Notes under the pieces: model-generated
Database searches by the model: none
Seen by the model: only the letters and a program-made list of their open reading frames with translations
Told to the model about the DNA's origin: nothing
Made by a program: the position numbers and the translations under genes
DNA from: Anaerolineales bacterium
Lineage (GTDB): Bacteria; Chloroflexota; Anaerolineae; 4572-78; J111
NCBI GenBank assembly: GCA_015075405.1
Contig: JABTUK010000001.1
Location: 558,001-622,000 of the forward strand
Direction: 5' to 3'
DNA length: 64,000 nt
In this document: one piece after another, positions 25,273 through 34,342 of the stretch
Layout: the number at the start of each line of letters is the position of its first letter
Position numbering within the stretch: the first letter of the stretch is position 1

Positions 25273-28045
25273 TTGACTTTAAGGTAATCGTAAAAGCCGT
25301 TCCCTTTTCGGGGGAAGTGGTAAAGTTAATGGTTCCGTCGAATTGATGAATAAATGTTTCAACCAGCCACAGGCCCAGCCCCAATCCGCCTTCTTTGCCG
25401 GAGACCCCTGGATTGAACACCCGGTCTTGCAGTTCGGGCGGAATACCGGGGCCGTCATCGGCGATGATGATTTGAGCTTCTCCGGCGGCGGTGACGGTCG
25501 TGCTTACAAGAATGGCCCCGCCCCGGTGGGCCAAAATCTGGATAGCGTTGGAAAGCAGGTTGTGAAAAACGGCTTCCAGGCGTTTGGCGTTGGCCCGCAC
25601 CAGGGGCACATCCGGCCCGTAAGCCCGGCGTAACTGCACATTTTCGGGCCACCAGCAGCTTTGCACGGCTTTATCCAGGCAGTCATGCGCATCGGTGGGG
25701 GCCAGGGCCGCTTCTTCCAGCGGGTCGGTCATGGTGCTGATGAGCCGGATGGCTTCTTCGGCGTTCTGCCGGATATGATGCAGATCATCTTTATATTTGA
25801 CCAGCGCCACCTGCGGATTGGTCTGGACTGCCCACTCCATCCGCATAGCCCAGACTCGAATAGCCCCGATAACATTGTTCATCGTGTGCGCCATATCCAG
25901 GATGATGGCGGCCATGGCCCCGCGTGTTTCGGCGGCCACGCGGCGCTGCTGTTCGGCAGCCAGGCGCTGGTAGGCTTGTCCGCGCTCGTCAAACAGGCGG
26001 GCGTTGTGCACAGCAATGGCTGCCCATTTGGTCAACTCAGTTAGCAATACCTGATGATAATGATTGAACTGCTGCCCGCCGGTTTTGTTCAAAACTTCGA
26101 TGACTCCGATGACCTGGCCCTCGACTTTGAGCGGCACACACAGGATCGAATGGGCCTCGTAGCCAATCTCTTTGGCTACCTGGCGCAAATAACGCGGGTC
26201 GCTGAGCGTATCATTGACCAGGGCCGGTTGGTCGTGGGTGGCCACCCAGCCGGCGATACCCTGCCAGGGGGCCGGCAGGCGGATATTGGCTTCGCCGTCG
26301 GTGCTGTAACGCAGCACCAATTCGTTGGTTTCCGTATCAATCAGAAAAACGGAGGCCCGTTCCGTTTCCAACAGGGTATTGACCCCGGCAATGATCAGCT
26401 TGAGCACGTGGCCCAGGTCGAGGCTGCGGGTCAAGGCGCTGCCAACCTCGTTGAGGTAGGTAAGCTGAGTGGCCTGCGCCCCTACCTGAGTGTAATGGAT
26501 GGAATTTTGGACCGACAGGCCGATAAAGCGGGCGATACTGGCCAGTAAACTAATCTCTTCCTCCCGATAAACATCGGGCGCGGCGCAAATTACGGCCAAT
26601 GCCCCGCTGACCTGGCCGCTAATGAGAATAGGGACCAGCGCCACCGCGCCGATATTAATCGCAGCCAGGTTGAACTGAACGAGGTACGGCTGAACTTCGG
26701 TCTGGTCAAGAGTCAAGACTTTATCGCCAGGGCTGTTTAAGGCCAGAGCCAACAGCGCATCCAACAGACGGGTCTGCCGCTTAGCCAACTCCGACTCTTC
26801 GGCCAGACCACGGTTGATCTGGATCGAGTGTATTTCCGGCTGGCTCCAATCATCGCGCAAGCCAATGGCCCCTATTTTTGCCTCCAGCATCAACAATGAT
26901 TTTTCCAACCCGGTGTTGAGAATGGTCTGCAAATCAAGGGTGCTGCTGAGGGCCAGGGCCAGTTCATTCAGGGCGCGCAGTTGGCGAGCCTGGCTGGCCT
27001 CGCGGAACAAACGGGCGTTTTCAAGGGCAATGGTGGCCGAGACGGCAAAAGCCGACAGACGGGCAATATCGCCCTGGTTAAAGCCATCGGGACTCTTTTT
27101 GTTGAGGGCCTGCAACACGCCCAGAACCCGGCCATCTATTTGCAAAGGGACGCACAAAAGCGACCGGGTGGCAAAACCGGTTTCGACTTCGCCGAACCAG
27201 CGGGGGTCTTGGGCTACCTGGCTAATACAGGCAGGTTCTTGGTGGGTCACTACCCAGCCGGCAATACCTTGGTCGCGCCGCAGCCGGGTAGGGATTTTTA
27301 GCCGCTGTCCGTTGGAAATCGAGGTAGCAAAAAACAACTCCTGAGTGGCCTCATCCAACAGCAGCACCGAGCCGGTTTCGATGTGGAGCATGCGGATAGC
27401 TTCGGTGACAATGCGAGTCAAAACCTCGTCCAGGTCAAGCACCTGAACTACGCTGCGGCTCAACTCGTTCAGCAGGGTCAATTCATCCACCTGGCGCTGA
27501 TGCTGCTGCGCCCGGTAAATGGCCATGGCGGCCTGGCTGGCAAAGGCGCTCAAAAAATCCAAATCGCCCTGTCCAAAAATGCTCTGGCGGGGATGGTCAA
27601 TGTAAATCAGCCCAACCAGTTGGGTTTCGATTTTAAGGGGCACGGCCAGGACGGAGCGCACTTTTTTGAAGGTAAGGGTGGCTTTGCTGGCCGCGCCTTC
27701 GTAGCGCTGGTCGGTTTGCAGGTCGGCAATCAGGCGTGGTTCGCCCCAATCCAAAACATCCTTGATTACGGTGGTGCTGACAAAACTAAGCGTCTGTTCC
27801 AGATCATGCTGGTTCAAGGCTTCGCCCTGGCTTACAGCAATGTGGGTCAATTTGCGCTCGTAATCATCGCTCAGGAGTAACAGGCCGCGCCGCCCGCCGG
27901 TTAGATAAAGCGCCCGCTCGACCACAAATTCCAGTAAGTCGGACAAATCGTAAACCGAGTTCATGCGCCGGATGAGTTCATACAAACTCTTCAGGCGTTC
28001 GAGGGTCATATTCTGTTCGGGGGTGTAAGACGTGCTAGGTGTCAT
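25256..28045 (-). CDS. multi-GAF sensor histidine kinase
   Basis: 929 residues. Four GAF domains follow one another (about 1-180, 190-345, 350-520 and 525-690); GAF2 and GAF4 share the GIAGWV and SLLCVPL/SILCVPL signatures. A HisKA-like helix follows with His in ILDMAHTMNNVIGAI, then an ATPase domain (N-box FHNLLSNAIQIL, G1 DDGPGIPPE, G2 GLGLGLWLVE). No membrane helix: a cytosolic sensor of small ligands. It most likely signals to the REC-REC-BTAD regulator just downstream. The last five residues come from a repeat hairpin. Confidence 0.93.
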   Translation of the reverse strand: MTPSTSYTPEQNMTLERLKSLYELIRRMNSVYDLSDLLEFVVERALYLTGGRRGLLLLSDDYERKLTHIAVSQGEALNQHDLEQTLSFVSTTVIKDVLDWGEPRLIADLQTDQRYEGAASKATLTFKKVRSVLAVPLKIETQLVGLIYIDHPRQSIFGQGDLDFLSAFASQAAMAIYRAQQHQRQVDELTLLNELSRSVVQVLDLDEVLTRIVTEAIRMLHIETGSVLLLDEATQELFFATSISNGQRLKIPTRLRRDQGIAGWVVTHQEPACISQVAQDPRWFGEVETGFATRSLLCVPLQIDGRVLGVLQALNKKSPDGFNQGDIARLSAFAVSATIALENARLFREASQARQLRALNELALALSSTLDLQTILNTGLEKSLLMLEAKIGAIGLRDDWSQPEIHSIQINRGLAEESELAKRQTRLLDALLALALNSPGDKVLTLDQTEVQPYLVQFNLAAINIGAVALVPILISGQVSGALAVICAAPDVYREEEISLLASIARFIGLSVQNSIHYTQVGAQATQLTYLNEVGSALTRSLDLGHVLKLIIAGVNTLLETERASVFLIDTETNELVLRYSTDGEANIRLPAPWQGIAGWVATHDQPALVNDTLSDPRYLRQVAKEIGYEAHSILCVPLKVEGQVIGVIEVLNKTGGQQFNHYHQVLLTELTKWAAIAVHNARLFDERGQAYQRLAAEQQRRVAAETRGAMAAIILDMAHTMNNVIGAIRVWAMRMEWAVQTNPQVALVKYKDDLHHIRQNAEEAIRLISTMTDPLEEAALAPTDAHDCLDKAVQSCWWPENVQLRRAYGPDVPLVRANAKRLEAVFHNLLSNAIQILAHRGGAILVSTTVTAAGEAQIIIADDGPGIPPELQDRVFNPGVSGKEGGLGLGLWLVETFIHQFDGTINFTTSPEKGTAFTITLKSMIRDA

Positions 28046-28059
28046 CAGGGTAAGAAAAA

Positions 28060-28140
28060 GAAATGAGAAAAAAGAAATAAGAAATAAAAAAGAGATAAGG
28101 CTTATAATCTTCTAATTTCTAACTTCTTATTTCTTATTTT
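28060..28140. repeat. A-rich word hairpin (AAATAAGAAA)
   Basis: Left arm AAGAAATGAGAAAAAAGAAA and AAGAAATAAAAAAGAG; right arm CTTCTTATTTCTTATTTTTT. It lies between two minus-strand genes and could stop transcription from the upstream MBL gene. Confidence 0.55.
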
Positions 28141-29082
28141 TTATATCTCCAAACTCAAGCCATCATAAGCCACCAGCACCTCGCAGCCCGGCTGATGGTT
28201 TTGCCGGCGGCGCAGATAGGCTTCGGCCTGTTCGCGGTCGGCCCAGATTTTTTCATCGGAGCTGGTGGGGTCGTGGTGGGCCAGGGCTAATCGTTTTACT
28301 CCGGCGCGGTGGGCAAATTCAGCGCCCATTAAAGCGCTGCTGTGGCCCCAATCCGCCTTGTCCAGCACTTCGCTCAAGGTATATTGGGCGTCAAAAACCA
28401 GTAAATCGGCGTTTTTGAAAAATTGAACATAATTTTCGGTGCTGGCCCGGTCTACCTGTTTATATTCCGAGTCGGTGGCCCAGACCAGGCTGGAATTGCC
28501 CGCTTCGATGCGGTAGCCATAAGTTAAACCCGGATGGACCAGGCGCATAGGATAGACTCTGAAGGCTCCAAGCTGGTACCACTGGTTTTCAGCCAGCGTA
28601 TTGAAAGTCATGCTGGCGCTCATGTAGCTAACCGGCACGGGGAAGAAATCGGGCTGCTGCTGCCGGGCCAGGCGGTCGGCCAGATCGGGAAAGGGGCTGT
28701 GGAAGGTAAATTGGTTGCCGGGCACAAAGGCCGGCCGGAAAAATGGAAAGCCGTGAATGTGATCCCAATGGGTATGAGTAATCAGAATATCGGCCTGCTG
28801 CCGGCCTTTTGACATCAGCTCCAGCCCCAACAAGCGCAAGCCGGAACCGGCGTCGAGGATCAGGAGTTGGTTGCCGGCGCGCACTTCGAGGCAGGGGGTA
28901 TTGCCGCCGGCGGTACCCCAGATATGAAAGGGCAGCCGTTCCAGATAACGCGCCAGCACCGCTTCATCGGCCAGATTCAGCCCGGCAGCCCCAACCAAAG
29001 CCTGGCGAATTTTCTGTTTGATGGCCTCAGCCGGTAACGAGGTGGGAATTGAGCCGCGCGTGCCCCAAAATTTCACGTACAT
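28141..29082 (-). CDS. MBL-fold metallohydrolase
   Basis: 313 residues. Begins KFWGTRGSIP, typical of a sub-group of metallo-beta-lactamase-fold phosphodiesterases. Zinc ligands are in THTHWDHIHGFPFF, with Asp in WATDSEY, HSSALMGAEFAH and LAHHDPTSSD. An insertion of about 60 residues sits between the second and third strands. Members are often encoded beside GAF kinases, as here (minus strand upstream of the four-GAF kinase), suggesting a joint signalling role such as cyclic-nucleotide turnover; that is inference. Confidence 0.88.
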   Translation of the reverse strand: MYVKFWGTRGSIPTSLPAEAIKQKIRQALVGAAGLNLADEAVLARYLERLPFHIWGTAGGNTPCLEVRAGNQLLILDAGSGLRLLGLELMSKGRQQADILITHTHWDHIHGFPFFRPAFVPGNQFTFHSPFPDLADRLARQQQPDFFPVPVSYMSASMTFNTLAENQWYQLGAFRVYPMRLVHPGLTYGYRIEAGNSSLVWATDSEYKQVDRASTENYVQFFKNADLLVFDAQYTLSEVLDKADWGHSSALMGAEFAHRAGVKRLALAHHDPTSSDEKIWADREQAEAYLRRRQNHQPGCEVLVAYDGLSLEI

Positions 29083-29120
29083 AACTTATCTCCGGGTTTG
29101 AAGTGGGTCCATTCGTTTAA

Positions 29121-29178
29121 CTGATACGTGATGCGTGAAAATTTTTTACCTGAAATCCTCACGCATCACGCATCACAT
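29121..29178. repeat. GATGCGTGA-word hairpin, sister of 25219
   Basis: TGATACGTGATGCGTGAAAA … CTCACGCATCACGCATCAC. It shares the phrase GATACGTGATGCGTGA with 25219-25272. The stretch to 29550 holds further short words, including a 25-nt phrase at about 29293 that is repeated exactly near 52692. Confidence 0.7.
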
Positions 29179-29555
29179 TTCATCTTCTTGGAGTTGCCTT
29201 ATCTCTTACTCTATCGCTATTATACGCCCTGGCTGTTGCAAAAACCTTGCAAATTTTCTAACCAGGTTCAGAAAAAGGTACTAAACGATTTGCGATTTAC
29301 GATTTTAGATTTACGATTGGATTGAGCTAACGTCTTTAACCGTCCTATGAGAATAAGGATAAATCGTAAATTGGCCCAAGAGCGACAATTCTTTCAATGT
29401 AAAAATGTATAGAGCTTGACATTGCTGCCGGAAGTGTGTAATTTATGGGCACAAAGGTAGCCGTTCATTTCAGTATCGCACAAAATAAAGGCTGTGGCAA
29501 GAGTAAAATTAGCCCATCCGGTTTTCGGCTTATTGGATCAATCTCCAGAGGGATT

Positions 29556-30566
29556 ATGTCAGCGGCGCAAGAACGATTGGAGTTGTTGCTCAAGGTTATT
29601 GAAAACTCAGACGCCGTGCTGATTCTGCCCCACAACGATCCTGACCCGGATGCCATTGCCAGCGCCGTTGGTTTACAACATCTCCTGGTTGCGCTTTTGA
29701 AGTTGAAAGCACCCATTGCCTACAAGGGTATCATTGGCCGGGCCGAAAATAAGGCGCTGGTACGCTACCTGGGCCAGCCACTGCGCCTCTTGACCACCCC
29801 GGACTTGAACCAGGCCTGGCCAGTCGCCCTGGTGGACACCCAACCCGGCACCGGCAATAATGCCCTGCCCCCTTCCGCCCCCGCCGCTATTGTGATTGAC
29901 CATCACCCCAGGCGCGAAAGCATAACCCCGGCCCGTTATAGTGATGTCCGGCCTGAGGTAGGCGCTACCTCAACCATAGTCACCGAGTATCTTCAAGCCG
30001 CCAATCTCGATCTCCCGCCGTCCCTGGCAACTGCCTTGTTTTACGGCATCAAAACCGACACTATGGGGTTAGGACGAGGCATCAGCCCGGCTGATGTGTC
30101 GGCTTATTTCTTTTTGCAGACTCGGGTTGATGTGGAGGCGCTGGTCCAGATTGAGCGGGCGCAAGTTCCGGCAGAGTACTTTAAAAGCTTCGACGCGGCT
30201 CTACGGGCCGCGCGGGTCTACAACGGCGTGGTTATCTCTTACGTGGGGGCTATGGCCTACCCCGACCTGGCCGCGGAAATGGCTGACCTGCTCTTGCGGC
30301 TGAAAGGGACGCGCTGGGTAATTTGTATGGGCGTCCACAAAGATAATTTGATTCTGGCCGTCCGCACCCGCAAACAACGCGGCGCGGGGCAGTTGGTGCG
30401 TGACATTGTGGGGAGTCAAGGTTCTGCCGGAGGACACAGTAACATGGCCGGCGGCTATATTTCCGTGGCCGACCAGGACCCCGAAGCGCTGGCCCTGCAC
30501 TTGCGCCAACTGGCGCTGCAATATTTGGAAATTCCGCCGGGCACTGCCGGCAAACTGCTCATTTAA
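29556..30566 (+). CDS. DHH-family phosphoesterase (NrnA-like nanoRNase/pAp phosphatase)
   Basis: 336 residues from MSAAQERLELL, chosen because CAGAGGGATT precedes it; the frame is open further upstream. DHH motifs: LPHNDPDPDAIASAVGL, VDTQPGTG, IDHHPRRESI and GATSTIVTEYLQ. The DHHA1 domain has GSQGSAGGHSNMAGGY. NrnA-type enzymes degrade 2-5-nt RNAs and pAp in the cytoplasm. A small Cys-rich protein is encoded 61 bp downstream, probably on the same transcript. Confidence 0.9.
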   Translation: MSAAQERLELLLKVIENSDAVLILPHNDPDPDAIASAVGLQHLLVALLKLKAPIAYKGIIGRAENKALVRYLGQPLRLLTTPDLNQAWPVALVDTQPGTGNNALPPSAPAAIVIDHHPRRESITPARYSDVRPEVGATSTIVTEYLQAANLDLPPSLATALFYGIKTDTMGLGRGISPADVSAYFFLQTRVDVEALVQIERAQVPAEYFKSFDAALRAARVYNGVVISYVGAMAYPDLAAEMADLLLRLKGTRWVICMGVHKDNLILAVRTRKQRGAGQLVRDIVGSQGSAGGHSNMAGGYISVADQDPEALALHLRQLALQYLEIPPGTAGKLLI

Positions 30567-30587
30567 CTATACCCAGTGGATCATGAG

Positions 30588-30602
30588 GGCTGAGCAGTTA
30601 CA
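30588..30602. repeat. solo end of the TGTCATTTCGA-family element
   Basis: ATGAGGGCTGAGCAGTTAC matches the terminal phrase of the element at 52720-52842 (one difference) with no partner arm nearby. The bases before it (CAGTGGATC) match a MITE end. Confidence 0.4.
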
Positions 30603-30627
30603 ATCTAAAATCAGAAAGGAAAACTCA

Positions 30628-30789
30628 ATGTGCGCTGACCATCGTCACGGGACGCCCAGTGAAACGCTGGAAAATCTACGCCAGCCCATGCCCCTGGGCC
30701 GAAAACTTTATCTTTTTTTGCGGAACAACTGGCGCAAACTCCGCACCGGCTCAAGCTGCTGTGGCAATCACAGCGAGCCTGGTTGCTGA
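30628..30789 (+). CDS. small Cys-rich protein
   Basis: 53 residues, MCADHRHGTPSETL … then LYLFLRNNWRKLRTGSSCCG and NHSEPGC at the end. AGAAAGG lies 8-14 nt before the ATG. The C-terminal C-C-x6-C pattern with GEPGC-like ending resembles small conserved proteins I have seen in several phyla, but I know no function; metal binding is plausible. It is followed by REP palindromes and a terminator. Confidence 0.6.
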   Translation: MCADHRHGTPSETLENLRQPMPLGRKLYLFLRNNWRKLRTGSSCCGNHSEPGC

Positions 30790-30873
30790 CGCCGCAAAGA
30801 CACCCCGTGAGGGTGGACAGAGTAGCAAGGTTGCAGGGTTGCAAGGGCCGCGCCGCGTTAAACCGTGGCATCC

Positions 30874-30995
30874 GCCGGGGGCTTTCGGCCCCCGGCTACA
30901 TGAAAGCCGGTTCAAAACCGGCTCAAAGCGGTACTTTTAGCCTGCTTCAGCGGGCTTGCACCTGTATTAGCCGGGCGTTTCAACGCTCGGCGGAC
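30874..30995. repeat. cluster of REP-like palindromes
   Basis: Four palindromes with different stems: GCCGGGGGCTTTCGGCCCCC (30874-30896), AGCCGGTTCAAAACCGGCT (30905-30923), AGCCTGCTTCAGCGGGCT (30939-30956) and AGCCGGGCGTTTCAACGCTC (30969-30995). Each starts (A)GCC and has a TTCA/TTTC centre, as in the arrays around the RAYT gene at 60 kb. Confidence 0.75.
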
Positions 30996-31029
30996 TCACG
31001 ATTTGGGGTAGGGTTATCGGATTATAAAG

Positions 31030-31060
31030 AAAAACCCCGTTGAATTAACGGGGTTTTTAG
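31030..31060 (+). terminator. rho-independent terminator, bidirectional
   Basis: AAAAACCCCGTT GAATT AACGGGGTTTTT. It serves the nrnA transcript and the convergent small secreted-protein gene. Confidence 0.9.
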
Positions 31061-31082
31061 CAAGCAATTTTAAAAGTTCAGG

Positions 31083-31373
31083 CTAACGAAGAGCCTGGGT
31101 GAGCAGTTGATCTTCAGGGGCTTTGGGCGCATCCTGCTGAGTCATCTGCATTTTGACGGAATGAGAGCAGCCCTGCCCCGAGTAGCCCTCATACTTGACT
31201 TGCTCGATTACCACCGGCTCAACCTGAACCGGGGCAGCTTCAATGGTAACCGCCTCCTCGCTTTGCGCTGCTGCCGGAGCAACCGCCAGGGCAAACACCG
31301 TCAGCGAGACGGCGACCATGGCTATCAAAGCCATAGATGCTAATAAAGAAACCAGGATAAACTTCTTTTGCAT
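31083..31373 (-). CDS. small exported protein
   Basis: 96 residues. A clear signal peptide (MQKKFILVSLLASMALIAMV … APAAAQS) leaves a mature part of about 58 residues that is acidic and Val/Glu-rich, with one Cys in GYSGQGCSHSVKMQM. AAAGGAGG lies about 10 nt before the ATG. Not recognised; it may be a cell-envelope peptide. A bidirectional terminator follows. Confidence 0.72.
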   Translation of the reverse strand: MQKKFILVSLLASMALIAMVAVSLTVFALAVAPAAAQSEEAVTIEAAPVQVEPVVIEQVKYEGYSGQGCSHSVKMQMTQQDAPKAPEDQLLTQALR

Positions 31374-31476
31374 GCATCAACCTCCTTTTCTGCTATTAGC
31401 CAACACTTATTAAAATGGGTATGATAGTAGCCCCACTATAAAAGTTACAGCTTAAGCTAACATTAATCCAACATTA

Positions 31477-32871
31477 ATGACCAAGTCCAATAACTGGCAA
31501 ATTTTTGCAGTCCCAGCTTCAGCCCTCCCCTCAGGCTGGAGCCAGGCTCCCCTGAGCGAATTGGCTCAACTCATTCGTGGCGTTGTCTACCAGAAAGACA
31601 AGGCCCGCGACAAGCCCCAGCCGGGCTATATTCCCATTCTGCGGGCGGCCAATATTCAGGAGGAAGGCTTAGTTTTGGGGCAAAACCTGGTCTTTGTGCC
31701 GGAGAAGGACGTTAAAGCGGAGCAGCTTTTGCAGCCCGGCGATGTAGTGGTTTGTATGTCCAGCGGCAGCCGGGAACTGGTGGGCAAAGCGGCCCAGTTG
31801 GATGAGCTATGGCAAGGAGCTTGTGGCGCTTTCTGCGCGGTGGTCAGGTTTAAAGCGGGTTTTGAGCCGAAGTGGGGCGGATATTTTTTTTGCTCTGATA
31901 ATTACCGCCGGCTCATCCAGGCTGCGGCGGCAGGGGTCAATATCAACAATCTCCGTTATGACGCCCTGGCTCAACTCCGGCTGCCGGTTCCACCCCTGGG
32001 CGAGCAGCAGCGGCTTGTGGCGCTGATTGAACATTACTGCCACCGGATTGACACCGGGATGGCGGCGCTGCGGCGAGCGCAGGGGAGGCTACAGGATTAC
32101 CGTGCGGCTGTACTGGAGGCCGCCGTAAGCGGCCGGCTGGTGGCTCAAGACCCGGCAGATGAACCCGCCACTGCTTTGCTGGGCCGTCTCTGGGGGGAGC
32201 ACAGCTCTCAAGTGGCCCTGGTTGAACCACTCCCGCATTTACCCCCGCTGCCCCAGGGTTGGACTTGGGCCAGATTGGCGGCTATCTCCAACGCCCTGGG
32301 CGGCTACGCCTTCAAAAGCCGCGATTTCAGCGCCAGCGGCTTACAAATTGTCAAGATTGCGAATGTGGAACGTGGCCGCTTGAATCTGGCGGAGAGGCCC
32401 ACTTTTATCAACCAGGTTGAGAAGCGCATCAAGGAAAAGTACCGGCTCCAGCCGGGCGACCTGCTGATCAGTTTAACCGGCACGCGCCGCAAGCGCGATT
32501 ATGGTTTTGTCGCCATAGTCCAACAGGAGAAAGATTTGCTGTTAAATCAGCGAGTAGCTCGACTGCGCCTTCAGCCGCCACTCAACCCTCACTTTTTTTT
32601 ACTGGCGCTGCAAGGGAATTATTTTCAAAATCGCTTCTTCCAGTATGAAACCGGCAATGTAGGTCAAGGGAACGTCAGGATGGCGGCGGTTATTCAAGAG
32701 GCCGTGCCTATACCACCCCTGGCCGAACAAGCACGGATTGTAGCCGCAGTGGCGCAACGCTTCGCCGCAGTCGAGCGGCTTGAAACTGTTATCGAAACCA
32801 ACGTCAGGCGAGCGGAGTTGCTGCGCCAGACAATTTTAGGCCAAGCTCTCTCCGGACGACTGAGCAAGTAA
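31477..32871 (+). CDS. hsdS: type I restriction specificity subunit (HsdS), orphan
   Basis: 464 residues in the HsdS layout: two target recognition domains (about 18-165 and 255-405), each followed by a conserved coiled-coil spacer (LGEQQRLVALIEHYCHRID and LAEQARIVAAVAQRFAAVE). The end LLRQTILGQALSGRL is typical. HsdS sets the DNA site of a type I methyltransferase/restriction complex. Neither hsdM nor hsdR is in the window; neighbours are a small secreted protein and a membrane protein. The ATG has no clear SD. It may pair with HsdM/HsdR elsewhere as an alternative specificity cassette. Confidence 0.92.
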   Translation: MTKSNNWQIFAVPASALPSGWSQAPLSELAQLIRGVVYQKDKARDKPQPGYIPILRAANIQEEGLVLGQNLVFVPEKDVKAEQLLQPGDVVVCMSSGSRELVGKAAQLDELWQGACGAFCAVVRFKAGFEPKWGGYFFCSDNYRRLIQAAAAGVNINNLRYDALAQLRLPVPPLGEQQRLVALIEHYCHRIDTGMAALRRAQGRLQDYRAAVLEAAVSGRLVAQDPADEPATALLGRLWGEHSSQVALVEPLPHLPPLPQGWTWARLAAISNALGGYAFKSRDFSASGLQIVKIANVERGRLNLAERPTFINQVEKRIKEKYRLQPGDLLISLTGTRRKRDYGFVAIVQQEKDLLLNQRVARLRLQPPLNPHFFLLALQGNYFQNRFFQYETGNVGQGNVRMAAVIQEAVPIPPLAEQARIVAAVAQRFAAVERLETVIETNVRRAELLRQTILGQALSGRLSK

Positions 32872-32889
32872 TTCGTTACAGTCATCCGG

Positions 32890-33915
32890 CTAGGTGGACT
32901 GGTTGTCCTGATAAACCTCATCCATCGCCGTCAGCAGATCACTCAACCGCATGGCCTGTTCTTCAACATCATGGGAGAGCCGTTTAGCCCGGCTGCTGTC
33001 AACTTCTTTAGCGCCCAGCAACTGCAACTGCGAATAAATCGTGCCGATTTCGGCCAGCGTCTCCTCGATTTCCAGTTCAATCCGGCGCATCAATGAAGCC
33101 AGGACATCCAACTGGCGCTGCTGGGTCTGGAGGTCGCCGAGCGTTTCAGTCAGTTGGGCGCGCAGCTGGGGATGGGTTTCCGTTTCCAGTTGCCGCTGTA
33201 GGCGAGTAATGGCTGCCGGCACGTCACGCCGGTCGCGCTGGAGGATGCTGTTGGCTTCCAGGCTGTTGAGTTTACCCACCAACCGGCGCAAGCGAGTTTC
33301 CCACTGTTCCAGCCGGACCGGGATCGGGGTCAACTGTTCGACCCAGGCCGAAGGCTGGTTCTGCCGGATCAATTCGATGATGTGCCGGCGATACTCCGCC
33401 GCCCGTTGAAGTTTACCTGTCCAGCCTGATTCAACTGCCACTGCCTGATGAGCCTGGACTCGACTCTGGCGCGCCTGCCGGTAATCGTAGCCATACAGCG
33501 CCAGACCCAGCAGAGCCAGGAAGCCGCCCGGCACAAAGCACAAGCCCAGGGTAAAGCCCAGGTTGGTCACCATAGATTGTTCGTTAGGAGTCAAAGCGGC
33601 AAAACCACCCCAACCGAGAATGTTGACCCCCACAAACCACAGCACCAGGCCCATCGCCAGCCAGGCCGAGGCCGGTTTCGGTTTGGGACGAAACCAGATC
33701 ATAGCCATGCTGGAAAGGCTGGCTACCATTATACCCAAACAGGCCGGGGCCATCGAAAGATTCATTTGGCCGGTATCAACGTTGGGAATAAAAGATAGGA
33801 AGATGCCACTCAGCCCCACCAGGCTCACCAGCGCCAGTAGCACCAGGACCGCTATTTCCAACGCGCCAGGGGATTTGCGGGTTTGTTCAAGCAATGGATA
33901 ACCGGGTTGCGACAA
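32890..33915 (-). CDS. membrane protein with C-terminal coiled coil
   Basis: 341 residues. About four membrane helices (roughly 20-42, 55-75, 86-105 and 118-140) are followed by a long charged helical region (about 150-335) of heptad-like character (LQRQLETETHPQLRAQLTET). Not recognised. The architecture suggests a membrane anchor for a cytoplasmic coiled coil. It is convergent with hsdS (18 bp apart). Confidence 0.75.
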   Translation of the reverse strand: MSQPGYPLLEQTRKSPGALEIAVLVLLALVSLVGLSGIFLSFIPNVDTGQMNLSMAPACLGIMVASLSSMAMIWFRPKPKPASAWLAMGLVLWFVGVNILGWGGFAALTPNEQSMVTNLGFTLGLCFVPGGFLALLGLALYGYDYRQARQSRVQAHQAVAVESGWTGKLQRAAEYRRHIIELIRQNQPSAWVEQLTPIPVRLEQWETRLRRLVGKLNSLEANSILQRDRRDVPAAITRLQRQLETETHPQLRAQLTETLGDLQTQQRQLDVLASLMRRIELEIEETLAEIGTIYSQLQLLGAKEVDSSRAKRLSHDVEEQAMRLSDLLTAMDEVYQDNQST

Positions 33916-34017
33916 GCTGTGTCTCCCTTTGGGTTAAGTGACGAGGAGAGCATGATTGCTGCTAAAACTTTACTGGTAAATGGAAAAAGATGCAACCCGG
34001 CAATTTTAAATATAAGG

Positions 34018-34185
34018 CTAATTAGGCCGGGGCGGCTGGTCTTTGCGTTGATTGGCTTCCAGCTTGGCGACTCGCTCGGCCAAAGCGACCAACCACAACA
34101 AAGCCTGGCCAATGGCCTGTTCCGGGGTTATATCGCTGCGTTCCCAGCGTTTGATCAGTTCGGCCAATTCGTAGCGTTTCCTCAT
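34018..34185 (-). CDS. small helical protein under XRE-type operator
   Basis: 55 residues, MRKRYELAELIKRWERSDIT … then PEQAIGQALLWLVALAERVA and a polar tail. GGAG lies 9-12 nt before the ATG at 34185. A frame open to 34269 would read through the leader and is not preferred. Its promoter region holds two copies of a 14-bp palindrome, one inside the promoter. Function unknown; a target or partner of the XRE regulator encoded upstream. Confidence 0.6.
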   Translation of the reverse strand: MRKRYELAELIKRWERSDITPEQAIGQALLWLVALAERVAKLEANQRKDQPPRPN

Positions 34186-34205
34186 GGGGGGTCTCCTTTT
34201 GCCAG

Positions 34206-34224
34206 ATAACACGAATACGTGTAT
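34206..34224. promoter_or_regulatory. palindromic operator, proximal copy
   Basis: ACACG AATA CGTGT, 70 bp from the distal copy and about 20 bp before the ATG at 34185. Same half-sites as the distal copy with a different centre. Confidence 0.6.
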
Positions 34225-34240
34225 ACTCGGATAAAATAAA

Positions 34241-34259
34241 AGCGAGTCTCCAACTCGCT
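34241..34259 (-). terminator. hairpin with T-rich tail
   Basis: On the minus strand AGCGAGT TGGAG ACTCGCT is followed by TTTATTTTAT. It can end the XRE transcript. As it also lies just after the promoter at 34272-34302, it could act as an attenuator for the small gene. Confidence 0.6.
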
Positions 34260-34271
34260 CAGCTTTCAAAG

Positions 34272-34302
34272 AATTTTAACACGTTATCGTGTAATTGTCA
34301 AG
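34272..34302 (-). promoter_or_regulatory. promoter with operator in its spacer
   Basis: On the minus strand TTGACA, 17 bp, TAAAAT. The spacer is filled by the palindrome ACACG ATAA CGTGT (34279-34292), so a bound repressor would block RNA polymerase directly. A third half-like site (AACACGTTATAAC) overlaps the GTG start of the XRE gene at about 34836-34848. Confidence 0.72.
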
Positions 34303-34342
34303 TCCTATTTTGAGGCAACATACCGGTGAGGTTTAGTTGTTT

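Noticed and set aside
30874..30995. CRISPR array
   Set aside because: The palindromes are not identical, spacing is irregular and no cas gene is present. They fit REP elements.
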